A DNA stretch of 64,000 nt, taken from Pseudoduganella flava (GTDB taxonomy: Bacteria; Pseudomonadota; Gammaproteobacteria; Burkholderiales; Burkholderiaceae_D). The notes below the pieces were generated by a model, which saw only the letters and a list, made by a program, of their open reading frames with translations, ran no database searches and was not told where the DNA came from. The DNA lies in NCBI RefSeq assembly GCF_007830495.1, contig NZ_VLKW01000003.1:310001-374000 (forward strand). The letters run 5' to 3'. The first letter of the stretch is position 1, and the number at the start of each line of letters is the position of its first letter. Both the position numbers and the translations under genes were made by a program. This document shows positions 43,022 through 53,300 of this stretch, in pieces.

Positions 43022-43124
43022 TTAGTATCCCTGTCCAGCAAATTGATTTAGTAATAAGCTCGATTGTAATGCCAAAGCGGCCCGCCGATGATGAAAAAAT
43101 TGCAATCGTGCCTGTAGGAATTCC

Positions 43125-43979
43125 ATGCGGACTTATGCGATCGGCGACCTGCAAGGTTGCCACTCAGAAACTATAGCACTGGTCGAGCGCATTCTCGACC
43201 GCGAGCGCGGCAACGAGCCGCCGGCGATCCTGTTTTGCGGCGATCTGATCAATCGCGGCCCCGATTCGCTGGCGACGCTGCGCTACGTGCAGGCGCTCGC
43301 CCAGGGCAGCGGCGGGCGCATCGACGCGGTGCTGGGCAATCACGACCTGCACCTGCTGGCGGTGGCGAACGGCATCCGCCCGGAATCCGGGTCCGACACG
43401 CTCGACACGATCCTGGCCGCTCCGGACCGCGACGCACTGCTGCACTGGCTGCGGCACCGTCCGCTGGCATTGCTGACGAAAGGCCACCTGCTGGTGCACG
43501 GCGGCGTGCTGCCGCAATGGACGGCCACGCAGACGGTCGCGCTGGCCGGCGAGGTGGCGGCCGCGCTGCGCGGGCCCGACTGGCAAGGCTTCCTGGCCGA
43601 GATGTACGGCAACCAGCCGGACCGCTGGGACGACGACCTGCGCGGCAGTGCGAGGCTGCGCTGCATCGTCAACGCGCTGACGCGGATGCGCTTCTGCAGC
43701 GCCGACGGCACGATGGATTTCAAGTTGAAGGAAAGCGCGTCGGCCGAGGAGGGTTCCGGCCTGATGCCGTGGTTCGACGTGCCGGGCCGCGCGACGTCGG
43801 ATGTGACCGTCGTGTTCGGCCACTGGTCCGCGCTGGGCTTGCGCATCACGCCAGGCTATATCGCACTCGACAGCGGCTGCGTGTGGGGCGGGCAGCTGTC
43901 GGCCGTCTGCCTGGACGACCGGCAATTGCTGCAGATCGAGTGCCCGGAATTCAGGAAAGCAAAGGGCAAGGCCGGCTAG
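43125..43979 (+). CDS. apaH: Bis(5'-nucleosyl)-tetraphosphatase, symmetrical
   Basis: A 284-residue metallophosphatase that splits Ap4A into two ADP and also decaps Np4-RNAs. The metallophosphoesterase motifs are YAIGDLQGCH, FCGDLINRGPDS and LGNHDLHLLAVANG; later FGHWSALG and ALDSGCVWGG hold the last metal ligands. AGGAATTCC precedes the ATG. It ends overlapping the stop of the convergent acyltransferase gene by 4 bp. Confidence 0.96.
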   Translation: MRTYAIGDLQGCHSETIALVERILDRERGNEPPAILFCGDLINRGPDSLATLRYVQALAQGSGGRIDAVLGNHDLHLLAVANGIRPESGSDTLDTILAAPDRDALLHWLRHRPLALLTKGHLLVHGGVLPQWTATQTVALAGEVAAALRGPDWQGFLAEMYGNQPDRWDDDLRGSARLRCIVNALTRMRFCSADGTMDFKLKESASAEEGSGLMPWFDVPGRATSDVTVVFGHWSALGLRITPGYIALDSGCVWGGQLSAVCLDDRQLLQIECPEFRKAKGKAG

Positions 43980-44785
43980 GCCTGCTGGGCCTGGGCGTTG
44001 TCGGGATCCTCGTCCCCTTCCGGCTGGCCGTCCGCCTGCGGCTCGGCGGCCGGCGCCGGAATCCCCAGCGCCTCGCGGATCGCCTGGTACGAGCGCTCGG
44101 CCAGGTCGCGGCGGTTCGCCCCTTCCGCCTTCATCGAACGCAGGATCGTCACGCGCGCATGGATCGCCTTGCCGGACAGGATCGCCAGCACGCTCTGCAC
44201 GAACGTCATGTCGCCGACGAAGTCGACGGCCGGATGCGGCTTGCGCTGATGGTCGATGTAGCGGATCGCGTATGGCTGCACGCGCGATTTCGCATCGACG
44301 GCCGCTTCGAACAGGTTCGCATGGAACGGCAGCAGCGTGCCTTGCGGCGCCGTCGTTCCTTCCGGGAAGAACGCCACGCGCTCGCCCGACTTCAGCGCAC
44401 CGACGAGGCCTTCGAACGCGCGGCGCAGGTCGCGCCGGCTGCCGCGTGCGATGAACACGGTGCCGGCCTGCTCGACCAGCCAGCCGGCCAGCGGCCAGGC
44501 GCGGATCTCGGCCTTCGCGACGAAACGGCATGGGTACAGCGCGTTCAGCACGAAGATGTCCAGCCACGACACGTGGTTGGCCACAACGAGCGCCTGCGCG
44601 CGCGGCACCGCGCTGCCGGAAGTGATCTGCACGTGCACGTTGCAGATGGCCAGCAGGTGGCGCGACCAGCGCCGGATGTGGATCTCGCGCGATTCACGGT
44701 CGATCCACGGGAAGAACAACGCGCAGATCAGCATCCCGGACAGCAGGTGGACGACGAGCCGCGCGATGCGCAACGCGAGGATCAT
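43976..44785 (-). CDS. Lysophospholipid acyltransferase family protein
   Basis: A 269-residue membrane-anchored acyltransferase. A hydrophobic anchor covers residues 5-28; the catalytic box is NHVSWLD (HX4D) and the second block FPEGTTAPQG. It could act on lysophosphatidate, like PlsC, or on another lysolipid or ornithine lipid. The start is unsure: ATG 44785, placed one base after the pyrC' stop, fits the hydrophobic N-terminus best, while ATG 44824 would add 13 residues and overlap pyrC'. It ends the pyr gene row. The C-terminal 25 residues are acidic and Ala/Gln rich. Confidence 0.9.
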   Translation of the reverse strand: MILALRIARLVVHLLSGMLICALFFPWIDRESREIHIRRWSRHLLAICNVHVQITSGSAVPRAQALVVANHVSWLDIFVLNALYPCRFVAKAEIRAWPLAGWLVEQAGTVFIARGSRRDLRRAFEGLVGALKSGERVAFFPEGTTAPQGTLLPFHANLFEAAVDAKSRVQPYAIRYIDHQRKPHPAVDFVGDMTFVQSVLAILSGKAIHARVTILRSMKAEGANRRDLAERSYQAIREALGIPAPAAEPQADGQPEGDEDPDNAQAQQA

Positions 44786-44786
44786 G

Positions 44787-46103
44787 TCAGCGGCCGGTGT
44801 GGTCGTTGCCGCCGTTGCGCTCATAGGCGACGTGGCCGGCGACGATCGTCGCCTTCACCTGCCCCAGCATCTCGTAGCCGAGGAAAGGCGTGTGCTTGCC
44901 CTGGCTGGCCAGCGCCGGCGCTTCGACGAGCCAGCGCGCGGCCGGGTCGAACAGCACGACGTCGGCCTTGCCGCCCACGCGCAGGTGGCCGGCATCGAGC
45001 CCCGCCACGCGGGCCGGGTCGGACGTCACGCGCTGCAGCGCCTTGAACAGGTGCGCGTCGTGGCCATGGCCCTGCTCTTCGCCCCACTTCAGCGCCAGCG
45101 ACAGCAGCAATTCCAGCCCCGTCGCGCCGGGCGACGCTTCGCCGAACGGCAGCGTCTTTTCATCGTCGTCGACCGGCGTGTGGTCCGAGCAGATCGCGTC
45201 GATCGTGCCGTCCGCCAGCGCGGCGCGGATCGCTTCGCGGTCGCGCTGCGAGCGCAGCGGCGGCGTCAGGCGCGCGTTCGGGTCGAAGAAATTGATGTCC
45301 GCATCCGTCAGGTGCACGTGGTGGGCGCCGACGTCGCACGTGACGGGCAGGCCTTCCGCCTTCGCCGCGCGCACCAGCTCCAGGCCGGCGCTTGAGGACA
45401 GGCGGCACAGGTGCACCCGCGCGCCGGTGGCGCGCACCAGTTCGAAGATGGTGTGCAGCGCGATCGTCTCGGCCATCACCGGCACGCCGGACAGGCCCAG
45501 GCGCGAAGCCAGCGGGCCGCTGTGGGCGACGCCGCCCTTGCCGATCCACGCATCCTGCGGGCGCAGCCAGACGGTGTAGCCGAACGTCTTCGCGTACTGC
45601 AGCGCGCGCAGCAGCACGGTGGTGTCCTGCATCGGCACCTCGGCCTGCGAGAAGCCGATGCAGCCCGCTTCCGTCAGCTCGGCCATCTCGGTCAGCGCCT
45701 CGCCTTTCAGGCCGACGGTCAGCGCACCCAGCGGATGCACGTGCGCCTGGTTCAGGCCGCGCGCGCGGTGCTTCAGCATTTCCACGAGGCCCGGCTCGTC
45801 CAGCACGGGGTCCGTGTCCGGCGGGCAGACAAGGCTCGTCACGCCGCCCTGCATCGCGGCCTGCATTTCCGATTCCAGCGTGGCCTTGTATTCGTAGCCC
45901 GGCTCGCGCAGGCGGGCCGACAGGTCGACGAGGCCGGGCGCGACGACGAGGCCGGTGGCGTCGATCGTGCGCGCCGCCGTGAAGCCGGCCGGGGCGGTGC
46001 CCAGCGCGGCCACCTTGCCGTCGACGATGTACAGGTCCTGGACGGCGTCCACGCCGTTGGCCGGATCGATCACGCGGCCGTTCTTGATGTGAAGATTGCT
46101 CAT
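44787..46103 (-). CDS. Dihydroorotase-like protein, probably non-catalytic (PyrC')
   Basis: A 438-residue amidohydrolase of the dihydroorotase family. In active enzymes the first metal motif reads D-x-H-x-H-L-R-E-P-G; here it is GLVDLSARLREPG, so both His ligands are replaced (Ser and Arg). Other parts remain, such as DVGAHHVHLTDADI and CSDHTPVDDDEK. Proteins of this kind next to pyrB (PyrC' of Pseudomonas) have no dihydroorotase activity but form a scaffold needed by aspartate transcarbamoylase. The order yqgE-ruvX-pyrR-pyrB-pyrC' agrees. A true dihydroorotase should be elsewhere in the genome. Confidence 0.9.
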   Translation of the reverse strand: MSNLHIKNGRVIDPANGVDAVQDLYIVDGKVAALGTAPAGFTAARTIDATGLVVAPGLVDLSARLREPGYEYKATLESEMQAAMQGGVTSLVCPPDTDPVLDEPGLVEMLKHRARGLNQAHVHPLGALTVGLKGEALTEMAELTEAGCIGFSQAEVPMQDTTVLLRALQYAKTFGYTVWLRPQDAWIGKGGVAHSGPLASRLGLSGVPVMAETIALHTIFELVRATGARVHLCRLSSSAGLELVRAAKAEGLPVTCDVGAHHVHLTDADINFFDPNARLTPPLRSQRDREAIRAALADGTIDAICSDHTPVDDDEKTLPFGEASPGATGLELLLSLALKWGEEQGHGHDAHLFKALQRVTSDPARVAGLDAGHLRVGGKADVVLFDPAARWLVEAPALASQGKHTPFLGYEMLGQVKATIVAGHVAYERNGGNDHTGR

Positions 46104-46111
46104 TGCTGCGA

Positions 46112-47077
46112 TTACCCTTGATTGCCAGCCAAAATGCTCATCACGGCCATCCGCACCGCGATGCCGAACGTGACCTGCGACAGGATCACGGCCTGCGGGC
46201 CGTCGGCGACGGCCGAATCGATCTCGACACCGCGGTTCATCGGCCCCGGGTGCATCACGATCGCATCCGGCTTGGCCAGCGCGAGGCGCTCCGGCGTCAG
46301 GCCGTAGCTCTTGAAGTATTCCTGCGCGGACGGCAGCAGCGCGCCGCTCATCCGTTCGTTCTGCAGGCGCAGCATGATGATGACGTCGACGTCCTTCAGG
46401 CCTTCGTCCATGTTCGTGAACGTGCGCACGCCCAGCTGTTCCAGGCCGCCCGGCAGCAGCGTGTGCGGGCCGATCGCGCGGATCTCCGGCACGCCCAGCG
46501 TCGACAGCGCGTGGATGTCCGAGCGCGCGACGCGGCTGTGCAGGATGTCGCCGACGATCGCCACCGTCAGGTTCGTGAAGTCCTTCTTGTAATGGCGGAT
46601 CGTGTACATGTCCAGCAGGCCCTGGGTCGGGTGCGCGTGGCGCCCGTCGCCCGCGTTCACGACGTGGACGTGGTTCTGCTTCGTGTCGTACAGGTGCTTG
46701 GCGATCAGGTACGGCGCGCCGGACTGCGCGTGACGCACGACGAACATGTCGGCATGCATCGCCGACAGGTTGTCGATCGTGTCCAGCAGCGACTCGCCCT
46801 TGCTGGCCGACGAGGCCGAGATGTTCAGGTTGATCACGTCCGCCGACAGGCGCTTGCTGGCGATCTCGAACGTCGTGCGGGTACGCGTGGAATTCTCGAA
46901 GAACAGGTTGAACACGCTCTTGCCGCGCATCAGCGGCACCTTCTTCACTTCGCGGTCGGACACGCTGACGAAGGACCCGGCGGTATCGAGGATCTGGTTG
47001 ATGATGGCTTTCGGCAGGCCTTCGGTAGTCAGCAAATGCTGCAGCTCGCCGTGTTTGTTCAGTTGCGGATTAAGCAT
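46112..47077 (-). CDS. pyrB: Aspartate carbamoyltransferase catalytic subunit
   Basis: A 321-residue enzyme that joins carbamoyl phosphate and aspartate in pyrimidine synthesis. The carbamoyl-phosphate site is [15 protein letters not shown], and [12 protein letters not shown] and [12 protein letters not shown] are typical of ATCase. I take the ATG at 47077 ([11 protein letters not shown]). A TTG at 47089 would add four residues and overlap pyrR. A 13-bp direct repeat spans this junction. The next gene encodes the PyrC' partner, so a dodecameric PyrB-PyrC' complex is likely. Confidence 0.96.
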   Translation of the reverse strand: MLNPQLNKHGELQHLLTTEGLPKAIINQILDTAGSFVSVSDREVKKVPLMRGKSVFNLFFENSTRTRTTFEIASKRLSADVINLNISASSASKGESLLDTIDNLSAMHADMFVVRHAQSGAPYLIAKHLYDTKQNHVHVVNAGDGRHAHPTQGLLDMYTIRHYKKDFTNLTVAIVGDILHSRVARSDIHALSTLGVPEIRAIGPHTLLPGGLEQLGVRTFTNMDEGLKDVDVIIMLRLQNERMSGALLPSAQEYFKSYGLTPERLALAKPDAIVMHPGPMNRGVEIDSAVADGPQAVILSQVTFGIAVRMAVMSILAGNQG

Positions 47078-47100
47078 TGTCGTGATCAAGCATTGTCGTG
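47072..47100. repeat. Direct repeat at the pyrR-pyrB junction
   Basis: AAGCATTGTCGTG occurs twice with a 16-bp period (47072-47084 and 47088-47100). One copy contains the pyrB start codon and the other the last codons of pyrR. It looks like a recent small duplication. Confidence 0.75.
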
Positions 47101-47607
47101 TTCGATGGTCAGGCTGAAGCGGCCGTCCCCGTTCTGGCGCAGGCGCAGCGCCTGGCCCGGCTGCACGCCCGTGTGCGCGGCCACGAAATTCGCGGCCACG
47201 GGCAGCTGGCGCTCGCCCCGGTCGACCAGCGCGGCCAGCAGGATCTTCGCCGGGCGGCCGTAGTCGAACAGCTCGTTAATCGCGGCGCGCGTCGTGCGGC
47301 CCGTGTACAGCACGTCGTCGATGAGCAGGATCGTGGCGCCGTCGACGTTGAAGTTGATGCTGGTCGGCTTCACTTCGGCGGGCAGGCCCTTCTTGGCGTA
47401 ATCGTCGCGGTAGAACGACACGTCGAGCACGCCGCAGCGTTCGGTCATGCCGAGGTCGCGCGCCAGGCGCTCGGCGATCCAGGCGCCGCCGGAATGGATG
47501 CCGACGATCGCCGGCTCGTGCGCGCCGGCCAGGCCGGCCTTCACCTGGTCCAGCAGCGCTGCGTACAGCGCTTCGGCGTCCAGGCGGTCAGGGTCGATAT
47601 GGGACAT
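47086..47607 (-). CDS. pyrR: PyrR bifunctional pyr regulator / uracil phosphoribosyltransferase
   Basis: A 173-residue phosphoribosyltransferase-fold protein. The PRPP loop is [19 protein letters not shown] near residue 95 and the N-terminal [14 protein letters not shown] is typical of PyrR. In Gram-positives it controls pyr attenuation by RNA binding. In betaproteobacteria the role is less clear and may be mainly enzymatic. It lies between ruvX (7 bp) and pyrB (8 bp). Confidence 0.94.
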   Translation of the reverse strand: MSHIDPDRLDAEALYAALLDQVKAGLAGAHEPAIVGIHSGGAWIAERLARDLGMTERCGVLDVSFYRDDYAKKGLPAEVKPTSINFNVDGATILLIDDVLYTGRTTRAAINELFDYGRPAKILLAALVDRGERQLPVAANFVAAHTGVQPGQALRLRQNGDGRFSLTIEHDNA

Positions 47608-47614
47608 GGATGGG

Positions 47615-48025
47615 TCAGTAAGTAAGGTTCTGGTCGAAATACTGTTGCAGGATGACGGAGGCGGCGCGGTCGTCGATGACCTCGCCGCGCTTGGCGGACA
47701 GCACGGCGGACGAATAGCGTTCGTCGACCAGTTCGACGGGGATATTGAAGCGGCCGTGCAGCTGGTTGGCGAAGCGGCGGCAGCGCGCCGTCATCTCGTG
47801 TTCGTTACCGTCGGGATGCAGTGGCAGCCCGACGATGAAGCGGGTCGGGCCCCATTTGGCGATCAGCGCGGCGATCTCGGCAAAGCGGGTCTGGTTGTCG
47901 ACGGCGGCGATGACGGCCAGCGGGCTTGCCTGGCCGATCATCGTGTTGCCCATCGCTACGCCGATACGTTTGATGCCGAAGTCGAAGCCGAAGACGGTTT
48001 CCGGCGCCTTGCCCGCACTAAGCAT
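47615..48025 (-). CDS. ruvX: Putative pre-16S rRNA nuclease / Holliday junction resolvase YqgF
   Basis: A 136-residue RNase H-fold protein. The first acidic motif is GFDFGIKRIGVAMGN, IVGLPLHPDGNEHEMT follows and the last motif is LVDERYSSAVL near residue 98. In Escherichia coli YqgF is involved in 16S rRNA 5' end processing. The ATG overlaps the yqgE stop by 8 bp, so the two are coupled. Confidence 0.94.
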   Translation of the reverse strand: MLSAGKAPETVFGFDFGIKRIGVAMGNTMIGQASPLAVIAAVDNQTRFAEIAALIAKWGPTRFIVGLPLHPDGNEHEMTARCRRFANQLHGRFNIPVELVDERYSSAVLSAKRGEVIDDRAASVILQQYFDQNLTY

Positions 48026-48683
48026 GACCTGCTTCGGACGTGAGCATCAGCGGGTCGATGCCCAGCAGTTTCATGGCCGCCACGTAGCGTTCCTCGATCG
48101 GCAGGTCGAACAGGATGCCCGGGTCGGCATGCACGGTCAGCCAGCCGTTGCGGCTGATCTCGTCCTCGAGCTGGCCCGGGCTCCAGCCCGAATAGCCGAT
48201 CGACACGAGCATGCGCTGCGGGCCGGCGCCCTTGGCGACGGCTTCCAGCACGTCGATCGACGTGGTGAACGCCACCTCGTCCGTCACCTTCAGCGACGAC
48301 GAATAGCGCGCGCCGGGCGTATGCAGCACGAAGCCGCGGTCGTCCTGCACGGGGCCGCCGAACATGATCGGCTTGGAGGTCAGCTGTTCACTGCCGGCCG
48401 TCACTTCCAGGTCGATGCGCTCGAACAGCACTTCCATCGTCATGTCGGTGGGCTTGTTGATGACGACACCCAGCACGCCGTTCTCGTTGTGCTCGCACAC
48501 ATAGACGACGGTGCCGCCGAACACGGGATCCTGCATCGACGGCATCGCGATCAGGAAGTGGTTCGCCAGATTCAGCGCGGCCGCGGCCGCGGTCTCCTTC
48601 GATTCCATCTTGTGCAACGGGGGTTCGCTTTCCTGTAACAGCCCGGGCACAGGTAGCGGTTTGCTCACTTTGCTCTTCTTCAT
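48018..48683 (-). CDS. yqgE: YqgE/AlgH family protein (UPF0301)
   Basis: A 221-residue protein of the AlgH family: LANHFLIAMPSMQDPVFGGT, VVYVCEHNENGVLGVVINKP and SIGYSGWSPGQLEDEI are the family core. Its role is unproved, though AlgH was linked to alginate control in Pseudomonas. It has about 35 extra N-terminal residues compared with the family; a start at a later Met (MESKETAAAA) is possible. The ATG at 48683 is preceded by GAGAGCAG. First gene of the pyr row; the 211-bp gap upstream is shared with the divergent photolyase gene. Confidence 0.9.
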   Translation of the reverse strand: MKKSKVSKPLPVPGLLQESEPPLHKMESKETAAAAALNLANHFLIAMPSMQDPVFGGTVVYVCEHNENGVLGVVINKPTDMTMEVLFERIDLEVTAGSEQLTSKPIMFGGPVQDDRGFVLHTPGARYSSSLKVTDEVAFTTSIDVLEAVAKGAGPQRMLVSIGYSGWSPGQLEDEISRNGWLTVHADPGILFDLPIEERYVAAMKLLGIDPLMLTSEAGHA

Positions 48684-48894
48684 AAGCTGCTCTCTTTGCT
48701 GGACTGTTGTTGTATTCCGGTGGTCGCGCACGTTCGTAACCAAAGGCAATTCACGCGCCACATCGACAGTTTACTATGAATTGCCGGAACGGCCACCCAA
48801 ACGGGGCCGCAGGCCCGCTTTGTACGGCTGGCGGGGGCAGCCAAGCCGATGGTACGCAATAATATCGGGCTTTCTTTTGACCTCGGACACACAA

Positions 48895-50337
48895 ATGCCC
48901 AAAAGCAATTCCGGCACCCACAATGGCAACACCGGTGCGCTCGTCTGGTTCCGCCGCGACCTGCGCGTGTTCGATCACGCGGCGCTGCACCACGCGCTGC
49001 GCGCGGGCGGGCCCGTCCATTGCGCATTCGTCTTCGACACCCCGATCCTGGCGCCCCTGCCGCACGACGACCGCCGCGTCGCTTTCATCCATGCGTCGCT
49101 GGCGGAACTGGCTGCCGAGCTGGAGGCGCTGGGCGGCCACCTGCTCGTGCTGCACGGCGATGCGCGCGACGAGGTCCCCCGGCTGGCTGCCCGCCTGCAA
49201 GTGGCGGCCGTCCACGCGAACGAGGACTACGATCCGGCCGCGATCGCCCGCGACGGGGCCGTGGCCGCGGCATTGCAGGCCGAAGGGCGCGCACTGCACC
49301 TGTACAAGGATCAGGTCATCTTCGCCAGGGACGAGGTGCTGTCGCAGGCCGGCAAGCCGCTGACGGTGTTCACGCCCTACAAGAAGGCCTGGCTGCGCCG
49401 GCTGGACGCGGAACCGGCCGCGCTGGCGCCGTGGCAGGTCGAACCGCACCGGGCCGCCTTCGCACCCGGGCGCTCGCAACTGCCCACGCTGGCCGACATC
49501 GGCTTCGCATCCGTCGACCTGGCGGCCGTGGGCATCGAGGCCGGCATGCGCGGCGGCGCGGCGCAGTTCGACGGCTTCGTCGACCGCATGGCCGCCTACG
49601 ACACCGCGCGCGACTTCCCGGCGCAGGACGGCACGTCGCGCCTGTCGCTGCACCTGCGCTTCGGCACCGTGTCGATCCGCCACCTGGTGCGCACGGTGAC
49701 CGCGCTGGCCGCCCGCGGCCAGGCCGGCAGCGGCGGCGCCACGTGGCTGTCCGAACTGATCTGGCGCGAGTTCTACCAGATGATCCTGTACTTCAACCCG
49801 CACGTCGTGCACGCGTCATTCAAGCCGGCGTTCGACAAGGTGCAGTGGGAAACGGGCGCTGAAGCGGACGCGCTGTTCGCGGCCTGGTGCGCCGGCCGCA
49901 CCGGCTACCCGCTCGTCGACGCCGCGATGGCGCAACTGAACGGCACGGGCTTCATGCACAACCGGCTGCGGATGGTGACGGCCAGCTTCCTGTGCAAGGA
50001 CCTCGGCATCGACTGGCGCCGCGGCGAAGCGTATTTCGCGGACAAGCTGGTCGATTACGAGCTGGCATCGAACAACGGCGGCTGGCAATGGGCCGCTTCG
50101 ACGGGCTGCGATGCGCAGCCGTTCTTCCGCATCTTCAACCCGGTGACGCAGTCGGAAAAATTCGACCCGGACGGGGCCTTCATCCGCGCCTGGGTGCCGG
50201 CGCTGGGCGCACTTGACGCGCGGGCGATCCATGCGCCGTGGCTGCACGGCGGCGCTCCCGGCTACCCGGCGCCGATCGTCGACCATGCCGAGGCCCGCGG
50301 ACGCACGCTGGAGCGCTATGCCGTCGTGAAGGCGTGA
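48895..50337 (+). CDS. phrB: Deoxyribodipyrimidine photolyase (class I CPD)
   Basis: A 480-residue flavoprotein that repairs cyclobutane pyrimidine dimers with blue light. The N-terminal Rossmann antenna domain starts LVWFRRDLRVFDHAAL. The FAD domain has DGTSRLSLHLRFGTVSIR, WLSELIWREFYQMIL, MHNRLRMVTASFLCKDLGID and ELASNNGGWQWAASTGCDAQ, all typical of class I enzymes with the Trp electron path. I choose the ATG at 48895; a longer upstream frame is antisense to yqgE. It stands alone between the pyr and pil groups, converging on chpA with a 4-bp gap. Confidence 0.96.
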   Translation: MPKSNSGTHNGNTGALVWFRRDLRVFDHAALHHALRAGGPVHCAFVFDTPILAPLPHDDRRVAFIHASLAELAAELEALGGHLLVLHGDARDEVPRLAARLQVAAVHANEDYDPAAIARDGAVAAALQAEGRALHLYKDQVIFARDEVLSQAGKPLTVFTPYKKAWLRRLDAEPAALAPWQVEPHRAAFAPGRSQLPTLADIGFASVDLAAVGIEAGMRGGAAQFDGFVDRMAAYDTARDFPAQDGTSRLSLHLRFGTVSIRHLVRTVTALAARGQAGSGGATWLSELIWREFYQMILYFNPHVVHASFKPAFDKVQWETGAEADALFAAWCAGRTGYPLVDAAMAQLNGTGFMHNRLRMVTASFLCKDLGIDWRRGEAYFADKLVDYELASNNGGWQWAASTGCDAQPFFRIFNPVTQSEKFDPDGAFIRAWVPALGALDARAIHAPWLHGGAPGYPAPIVDHAEARGRTLERYAVVKA

Positions 50338-50341
50338 TCCG

Positions 50342-53300
50342 TCACCGCTCGCCGGATTCGCCCAATCCTCCCTGCACCGGCAGCAGGCCGGCGATCGCAC
50401 CCAGCAGGATCGTTTCCTGGAACGGCTTGCCGAAGTACGCGTTCACGCCCAGTTGCAGCGCCACGTTGCGGTGCTTGTCGGCGCTGCGCGATGTGATCAT
50501 GATGATCGGGATCGCCTGCGTGGCCGGATCGGCGCGCACGTGGCGCGTCAGGTCGAAGCCGTCCATGCGCGGCATCTCGATATCGACCAGCATCAGGTCC
50601 GGCTTGCGTTCGCCGAGCTGTTCGAGCGCATCGACGCCGTCCTTCGCCAGCAGTACCGTGTAGCCTTCCCGCTCCAGCAGCCGCTGCGTGACCTTGCGCA
50701 CCGTCAGCGAATCGTCGACGACCATGATGGTGCCGGCCGCCGCATGCAGCACAGGCGCGGGCGCGCGCAGTTCCGGGTGCTGGTCCATGTGCTGGGCCAG
50801 CACGACGGGGTTCAGGATCAGCACGATCTCGCCGGAGCCGAGCACCGTGGCGCCGGCGATGCCGGGCACCCGGGCCAGCTGCGGCCCCGTGTTCTTGACG
50901 ACGACCTCGCGGTTGCCCAGCACCTCGTCGACCCGCAGCGCCAGCCGGTCGGTGCCGGCGCGCAGCACCAGCACGGGCACCGAGCGCTGCGCCAGCGGCC
51001 GGGCCTGCGCGTCGCCCAGCAGTGCCGGCAGGTAGTGCAGCGCCAGCGGCTGGCTGGCCACGTCGAACGTGCCGTCCAGCGCCGCCTCCTTCACCTGCAG
51101 TACCTGCTCGACCAGCGCGGCCGGCACCGCATGCGTCTTGCCGCCCGCCGCCAGCAGCACGACCTGCGTCACCGCCAGCGTCAGCGGCAGGTGGATCGTG
51201 AAGCGCGTGCCCTGGCCGGGCGCCGTGTCGGTGGCGATGCGCCCGCCCAGTGCCTGCGCCTCGGAGCGCACGACGTCCATGCCGACACCGCGGCCGGCCA
51301 GCTCCGTCACCGCGTCGGCCGTCGAGAAGCCCGGCTCGAAGATCAGGTTGGCGACCTCCGCGTCGGTGGTCTCGTCATCTTCACCCAACAGCCCCAGCGC
51401 GCGCGCCTTCGCGCGGATGCGCTCGAGATCGAGACCGGCGCCGTCGTCGGCGAATTCCAGCACCACTTCGTTGCCCTGCTGGCTGGCCTGCACCAGCACT
51501 TCGCCCGTCTCGTCCTTGCCGGCCGCGGCGCGTGCGTCGCGCGGCTCGATGCCGTGCACGATCGCGTTGCGCAGCAGGTGTTCGAACGGCCCGGCCATGC
51601 GTTCCAGCACGCCCCGGTCCATCTCGACCGTGCCGCCGCGGATGTCGAGGTTGACGCGCTTGTCCAGTTCCTTCGCGCTTTGCCGCGCCACACGGTACAG
51701 CCGCTCGGCGATGCTGGCGAACGGCACCATCCGCACCCGCATCAGGTCGCGCTGCAGCTCGCGCGTCATGCGTGCCTGCTGCACCAGGTCGTCGCTGGCG
51801 CTGTCGACGGAGCGCACCAGGCCTTCATGGAACGAGCCCACGTCGTCGACGCTTTCGGCCATCATCCGCGTCAGTTCCTGCAGCCGCGTGAAGCGGTCGA
51901 ACTCCAGCGGATCGAACTCGCGCTCGCCGGCGATCGACAGCCGCGACGCGATCTGCGACTCGGCCTGCATCTCCACTTCGCGCAACTGGCGCCGCAAGCG
52001 TCCCAGGTTTTCCTGGAAGTCCGCCAGCGCCGTGCGCAAGGTGCCCACCTCGTTCTCCAGCCGGGAGCGGCTGATCGACACCTCGCCGGCCTGATTGACG
52101 AGGCGGTCGAGGATGTCCGCGCGCACGCGCACCAGCGGCGCATGGGCGGGCGGCTCCGCTTCCCCTGTCACTTGCGCTTCCGCCGGCGCGGTAGCCGGTA
52201 CGGGCAGGGGCGGATGCTGCAACTGCTCGAACAGCAGCAGCGCGTGGTCGTAATGGGCGAGCAGTTCCTCGAACGCCTGCGGCGTCGGGTTGTCCATCGC
52301 CTCGATGTGCGTTTCCATCTCGTGCGCGTGCTGGCCCAGCCGCATCGCGCCGGCCATCCGCGCGCTGCCCTTCAAGGTATGCAGCACGCGCTGCACCGTG
52401 GCGGCGTGCTCGGCCTCCAGCGGCGCATGCTGCCACGCGCGCAGCGCGGCGCCCACCTGCGGCAACAGGTCCGCGCCCTCTTCCAGGAAGACGGGCAGCA
52501 GGTCCGGGTCCAGTTCGTCCGCGACGGCGGGGATGTCCGGTTCCGGTTCGGGCAGCGGCAGCACCGGCAACGGCGGCTCGGCCGGTGGCGATTCTTCCGG
52601 CTGCACGGGGGCTTCCGCGGCCGCGGGCGGCTCGGCTTCTTCCATCTCCTCACCCGCCTCGGCGGGCGTGCCCGCCACCAGCGGCTCCTCGTCGGCCGGC
52701 GGCAGCGGCGGCACCAGCGTCAGCGCCGTGGGGACGGCTTGCGTCAGCGGCGGTTCGGCAAACGCATCGTCGAACGCGGCGGCAAACAGGTCGTCGATCG
52801 ACTCGTCCTGGTCGGCCAGCTTCGGCCGCAGCGGCAGCGGTGCGCCGCGCGGCGGTACCGGCGGCGGGTCGGCGATCAGCGCGTGATAGGTATCGGTGAA
52901 CAGCGCATCCAGTTTGGCAGCCAGTTCGTCGACCGGCGCCGGCGGCGTGGCCGGCACGGCGGCGGGCGTTGGCTCCAGCAGGCTGTCGAGCCGCGCTTCC
53001 AGTTCCGCGCCGCCGGCCTGCGTGCGCGCCAGCTCGTCGCCCAGTTGTTCCAGTGCGCCGATCAATTCCGGCTGCTCGGGCGGCATGTCGCCGGCTGCGA
53101 AGCTCGCCACCATCTGCCCGGCCCGCGCGGCGGCGAAATCGAACAGGTCGTGGTGGGCCGGGTCGGGCAATGCCGGCGGTGCCGCCTGCAGCGTCGTCTC
53201 AAGCGCATAGGCCAGTTCGCGCAGCGCCTTGAAGCCGACCGTGCCGGAAATGCCCGTGAGCGTGTGGGCAGCGTGCTGCGTCTCGGCCGCCAGCTCGCCC

